This document shows positions 6,202 to 8,570 of a DNA stretch of 8,570 nt, piece after piece; position 1 is the first letter of the stretch, and every line of letters begins with the position of its first letter. Made by a program: the position numbers and the translations under genes. The DNA is from an uncultured Parabacteroides sp. (lineage in GTDB: Bacteria; Bacteroidota; Bacteroidia; Bacteroidales; Tannerellaceae): NCBI GenBank assembly GCA_900547435.1, contig URGO01000134.1, positions 1 through 8,570 on the forward strand. Direction: 5' to 3'. Below the pieces are notes generated by a model. The model did no database searches and was not told the DNA's origin. It worked only from the letters and a program-made list of their open reading frames with translations.

Positions 6202-7125
6202 ATGGCACGTGTCTTAATAGCAACAGAAAAGCCTTTTGCGGCGATAGCTGTAAAAGGTATCCGCGAAGTCGTGGAGCAGGCTGGCGATGAGTTGGTTTTA
6301 TTGGAAAGATATACGGAGAAAGCTCAGCTTTTGGATGCCGTAAAAGATGTGGATGCATTGATTATCCGAAGTGATAAGGTAGATGCGGAAGTGCTGGATG
6401 CCGCTAAACAATTGAAGATTGTTGTCCGTGCCGGGGCTGGATATGACAATGTGGACTTGGAAGCCGCTACGGCCCATGGCGTGTGTGTGATGAATACGCC
6501 GGGACAGAACTCCAATGCCGTAGCAGAACTGGCATTGGGATTGATGGTTATGGCTGTCCGTAATTTCTATAACGGTACCTCCGGATCGGAATTAAAGGGA
6601 AAGAAGTTGGGAATTCATGCGTTTGGTAACGTAGGTCGTAATGTGGCACGCATAGCGAAAGGGTTCGGTATGGATATTTATGCTTACGATGCTTTTTGTC
6701 CGAAAGAGGCAATAGAAGAGGCCGGAGTAAAGGCGGTGGCTTCTGCAGAAGAGCTGTATGAAACGTGCGATGTAATCTCTTTGCATATACCGGCTACCGC
6801 AGAGACGAAAAATTCTATCGGTGCGGCTTTAGTTGGCCGGATGCCGAAAGGTGGTTTGCTGGTCAATACGGCGCGCAAAGAGGTCATTAACGAATCGGAA
6901 TTGATTCATCTGATGGAAGAACGTCCGGACTTGAGGTATGTAACAGACATTATGCCGGTAGCTCATGAAGAGTTTACCGCGAAGTTTGCCGGCCGTTACT
7001 TCTCGACTCCGAAGAAGATGGGGGCTCAGACAGCCGAAGCGAATATCAATGCCGGTATAGCGGCGGCTAAGCAGATTGAAGGCTTCTTGAAAGAAGGATG
7101 TGAACGATTCCGGGTAAATAAATAA
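6202..7125 (+). CDS. serA: D-3-phosphoglycerate dehydrogenase, short lysine-type (no ACT domain)
   Basis: SerA oxidises 3-phosphoglycerate to 3-phosphohydroxypyruvate with NAD, the first step of serine synthesis. This 307-residue form has only substrate and nucleotide domains. It lacks the C-terminal ACT or ASB domains of longer forms, so serine feedback through ACT is not expected. Seen are VVRAGAGYDNVD (74-85), the Rossmann loop HAFGNVGRNVA (139-149), Asp163 at the end of the next strand (NAD preference), and NTARKE (222-227) with the substrate Arg225. At the usual catalytic histidine position (TPH in most relatives) the sequence reads TPKKMGAQT (269-277), giving Lys271. The first glycine of the Rossmann motif is Ala140. 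Both fit the type III lysine subgroup known from Bacteroidota and Entamoeba. The start is the ATG two bases after serC, not the TTG at 6196. Confidence 0.95.
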   Translation: MARVLIATEKPFAAIAVKGIREVVEQAGDELVLLERYTEKAQLLDAVKDVDALIIRSDKVDAEVLDAAKQLKIVVRAGAGYDNVDLEAATAHGVCVMNTPGQNSNAVAELALGLMVMAVRNFYNGTSGSELKGKKLGIHAFGNVGRNVARIAKGFGMDIYAYDAFCPKEAIEEAGVKAVASAEELYETCDVISLHIPATAETKNSIGAALVGRMPKGGLLVNTARKEVINESELIHLMEERPDLRYVTDIMPVAHEEFTAKFAGRYFSTPKKMGAQTAEANINAGIAAAKQIEGFLKEGCERFRVNK

Positions 7126-7140
7126 TTCGTAATTCATGTC

Positions 7141-8388
7141 ATGGCAACAATAAAACCTTTCAAAGGATTGCGTCCGCCGAAAGAGTTGGTAGAGCTGGTA
7201 GCCTCTCGTCCATACGATGTTCTCAATTCAGATGAGGCGCGTGCGGAGGCTGCCGGAAACGAGAAGTCGTTATACCATATTATCCGGCCGGAAATTGATT
7301 TTCCCGTCGGGACCGACGAACATGCTCCTGAGGTATATCAGAAAGCTGCCGAGAATTTCCAAAAGTTTCAAGAAAAAGGCTGGTTGGTACAAGACTCGAA
7401 AGAATGTTATTATGTCTATGCGCAAACGATGCATGGCAAGACACAGTTCGGGTTGGTGGTGTGTGCATACGTCCCGGATTATATGGACGGGATTATTAAG
7501 AAGCATGAACTGACCCGCCGTGACAAGGAAGAAGACCGCATGAAGCATGTCCGTGTATGTAATGCGAATATCGAACCGGTGTTCTTTGCTTATCCGGAGG
7601 ATGAGGATTTGGATAAGATTATTTGGAAATATGCGGCTATCGAGCCGGAATATGACTTTATTGCTCCGATAGATGGCTTTGGCCATACGTTTTGGGTGAT
7701 TGACAAGGATGAGGATATCCGCAAGATTACCGAGATTTTCTCCAAAATTCCGGCTTTGTATATCGCCGACGGGCATCATCGTTCGGCCGCTGCCGCTCTG
7801 GTAGGCGCCGAGAAAGCTAAAGAGAATCCGAATCATCGGGGAGATGAGGAGTATAATTACTTCATGGCGGTATGCTTCCCGGATAAGCAGTTGACGATTA
7901 TTGATTATAATCGGGTGGTAAAAGACCTGAACGGATTGACTCCGCGGGAGTTCCTGATTCGTCTTTCCAAAAATTTCGAGGTGAAGGATATGGGTACGGC
8001 TATTTATAGGCCGCAGGCATTGCATAATTTTTCGCTTTATTTGGAAGGACATTGGTATTCGCTGACTGCTAAACCGGGAACCTATAAAGATGATGATCCG
8101 ATTGGCGTATTGGATGTAACGATTTCTTCCAATCTTATTTTGGATGAGATATTGGGTATTAAAGACCTTCGGACGGATAAGCGGATTGACTTTGTAGGCG
8201 GGATCCGTGGATTGGGCGAATTGAAACGACGGGTGGACAGTGGTGAGATGAAAATGGCATTGGCTCTTTATCCCGTTACGATGCAGCAGTTGATGGATAT
8301 AGCCGATACCGGCAATATCATGCCGCCCAAGACTACTTGGTTCGAACCTAAACTAAGGTCTGGATTGGTTATTCATAAGTTGGAATAA
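7141..8388 (+). CDS. DUF1015 family protein (COG4198), third gene of the serine operon
   Basis: This 415-residue soluble protein belongs to the DUF1015 family, whose biochemical function I do not know to be established. Conserved blocks seen are ASRPYDVLNSDEAR (21-34), an acidic and basic stretch IIKKHELTRRDKEEDRMKHV (118-137), YIADGHHRSAAA (207-218), an IIDYNRVVKDL segment (253-263), and the C-terminal MPPKTTWFEPKLRSGL (394-409). DGHHR recalls the DG-x-HR motif of ParB/sulfiredoxin-fold proteins, including the serine kinases SerK and SbnI. That resemblance and the operon position suggest an enzyme acting on serine or phosphoserine, but this is inference. The gene starts 15 bases after serA with no promoter between. 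No signal peptide or membrane segment is present. A long hairpin follows the stop. Confidence 0.9.
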   Translation: MATIKPFKGLRPPKELVELVASRPYDVLNSDEARAEAAGNEKSLYHIIRPEIDFPVGTDEHAPEVYQKAAENFQKFQEKGWLVQDSKECYYVYAQTMHGKTQFGLVVCAYVPDYMDGIIKKHELTRRDKEEDRMKHVRVCNANIEPVFFAYPEDEDLDKIIWKYAAIEPEYDFIAPIDGFGHTFWVIDKDEDIRKITEIFSKIPALYIADGHHRSAAAALVGAEKAKENPNHRGDEEYNYFMAVCFPDKQLTIIDYNRVVKDLNGLTPREFLIRLSKNFEVKDMGTAIYRPQALHNFSLYLEGHWYSLTAKPGTYKDDDPIGVLDVTISSNLILDEILGIKDLRTDKRIDFVGGIRGLGELKRRVDSGEMKMALALYPVTMQQLMDIADTGNIMPPKTTWFEPKLRSGLVIHKLE

Positions 8389-8394
8389 CGAGGA

Positions 8395-8469
8395 AATTGA
8401 AAGTTGAAGGTTGAAAATTGAAAATCAAGAACAGGATAATTTTCAATTTTCAACTTTCAATTTTTAATT
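8395..8469 (+). terminator. Long A/T-rich hairpin between convergent genes, probable terminator
   Basis: Arms 8395-8425 and 8439-8469 pair over 31 bp around a 13-base loop. The inner 16 bp are perfect, and the outer part has three G-U pairs, all with G on the left arm. The + strand RNA therefore forms the full stem, while - strand RNA would have A-C mismatches there. The arms are built from TTGAAA-like heptamers. It starts 7 bases after the DUF1015 stop and ends 1 base before the queA stop. There is no separate T tail after the stem, so the mode of termination is uncertain. Confidence 0.65.
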
Positions 8470-8470
8470 C

Positions 8471-8570
8471 TCAAAGTAGTAGTGAGCTGTCTCCATAACT
8501 CAGGAATCGGAAGTCGTGCTTCAGGGCATAGTCGTAAATAGGTCGCCAATTCCCTTTGACAAACGCTGAT
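8471..8570 (-). CDS. queA: S-adenosylmethionine:tRNA ribosyltransferase-isomerase (QueA), C-terminal end only
   Basis: The - strand reads 32 residues and a TGA (8471-8473): SAFVKGNWRPIYDYALKH followed by DFRFLSYGDSSLLL. The FRFLSYGDSSLL ending is the well-known QueA C-terminus. QueA moves the ribosyl part of S-adenosylmethionine onto preQ1 at the wobble position of certain tRNAs, giving epoxyqueuosine. The fragment is too short for gene finders, and about nine tenths of the protein (usually about 350 residues) lies beyond the window. It converges on the DUF1015 gene and shares the long hairpin at their ends. Confidence 0.9.
   Translation of the reverse strand, partial: SAFVKGNWRPIYDYALKHDFRFLSYGDSSLLL

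Noticed and set aside
7270..8052. 260-codon open frame on the - strand
   Set aside because: It lies fully inside the DUF1015 gene, has no recognisable domain or promoter, and follows the codon shadow of the + strand gene.
8395..8469. TTGAAA-type heptamers as a CRISPR-like or direct repeat array
   Set aside because: There are no uniform spacers and the units form one inverted repeat, so a hairpin explains them.

Overview
The window reads as chromosomal DNA of a Bacteroidales gut bacterium. A SusC/SusD outer-membrane pair, promoters of the Bacteroidota type (TTTG, about 19 bp, TAnnTTTG) and a lysine-type, ACT-less SerA all point that way. From memory of the family, the SerC protein looks closer to Parabacteroides than to Bacteroides fragilis, but I cannot confirm the genus without a search.

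Layout. (1) 1-2731: the 3' end of a SusC-like TonB-dependent transporter gene and a complete SusD-like lipoprotein gene, closed by a strong intrinsic terminator at 2755-2788. (2) 2814-3216: a Bacteroidota-type promoter drives an 80-residue two-helix membrane protein and, one base after its stop, a 34-residue single-helix membrane microprotein. (3) 3225-5015: a small antitoxin-like gene overlaps a RelE/ParE-family toxin gene, whose stop codon overlaps the start of rarA (ATGA). This stretch reads as one coupled toxin-antitoxin-rarA operon. The part before rarA is visibly richer in A/T than its neighbours. (4) 5039-8388: a promoter and short leader precede serC, serA and a DUF1015 gene, all tightly spaced on the + strand. 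(5) 8395-8469: a long A/T-rich hairpin lies between the DUF1015 gene and the convergent 3' end of queA on the - strand, which runs off the window.

How the genes work together. SusC and SusD together bind and import a glycan or other large nutrient across the outer membrane; no degradative enzyme in the window identifies the substrate. SerA and SerC perform the first two steps of serine synthesis from 3-phosphoglycerate. The phosphatase SerB is absent here, and the third gene of the operon, DUF1015, carries a DGHHR motif that recalls ParB/sulfiredoxin-fold serine kinases. That makes it the best candidate for undescribed biology in the window. RarA is a replication-fork ATPase, and its coupling to a RelE/ParE toxin is the second item of interest. 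No tRNA, rRNA, CRISPR array or insertion sequence was seen, and no stretch over 300 bases lacks a gene.
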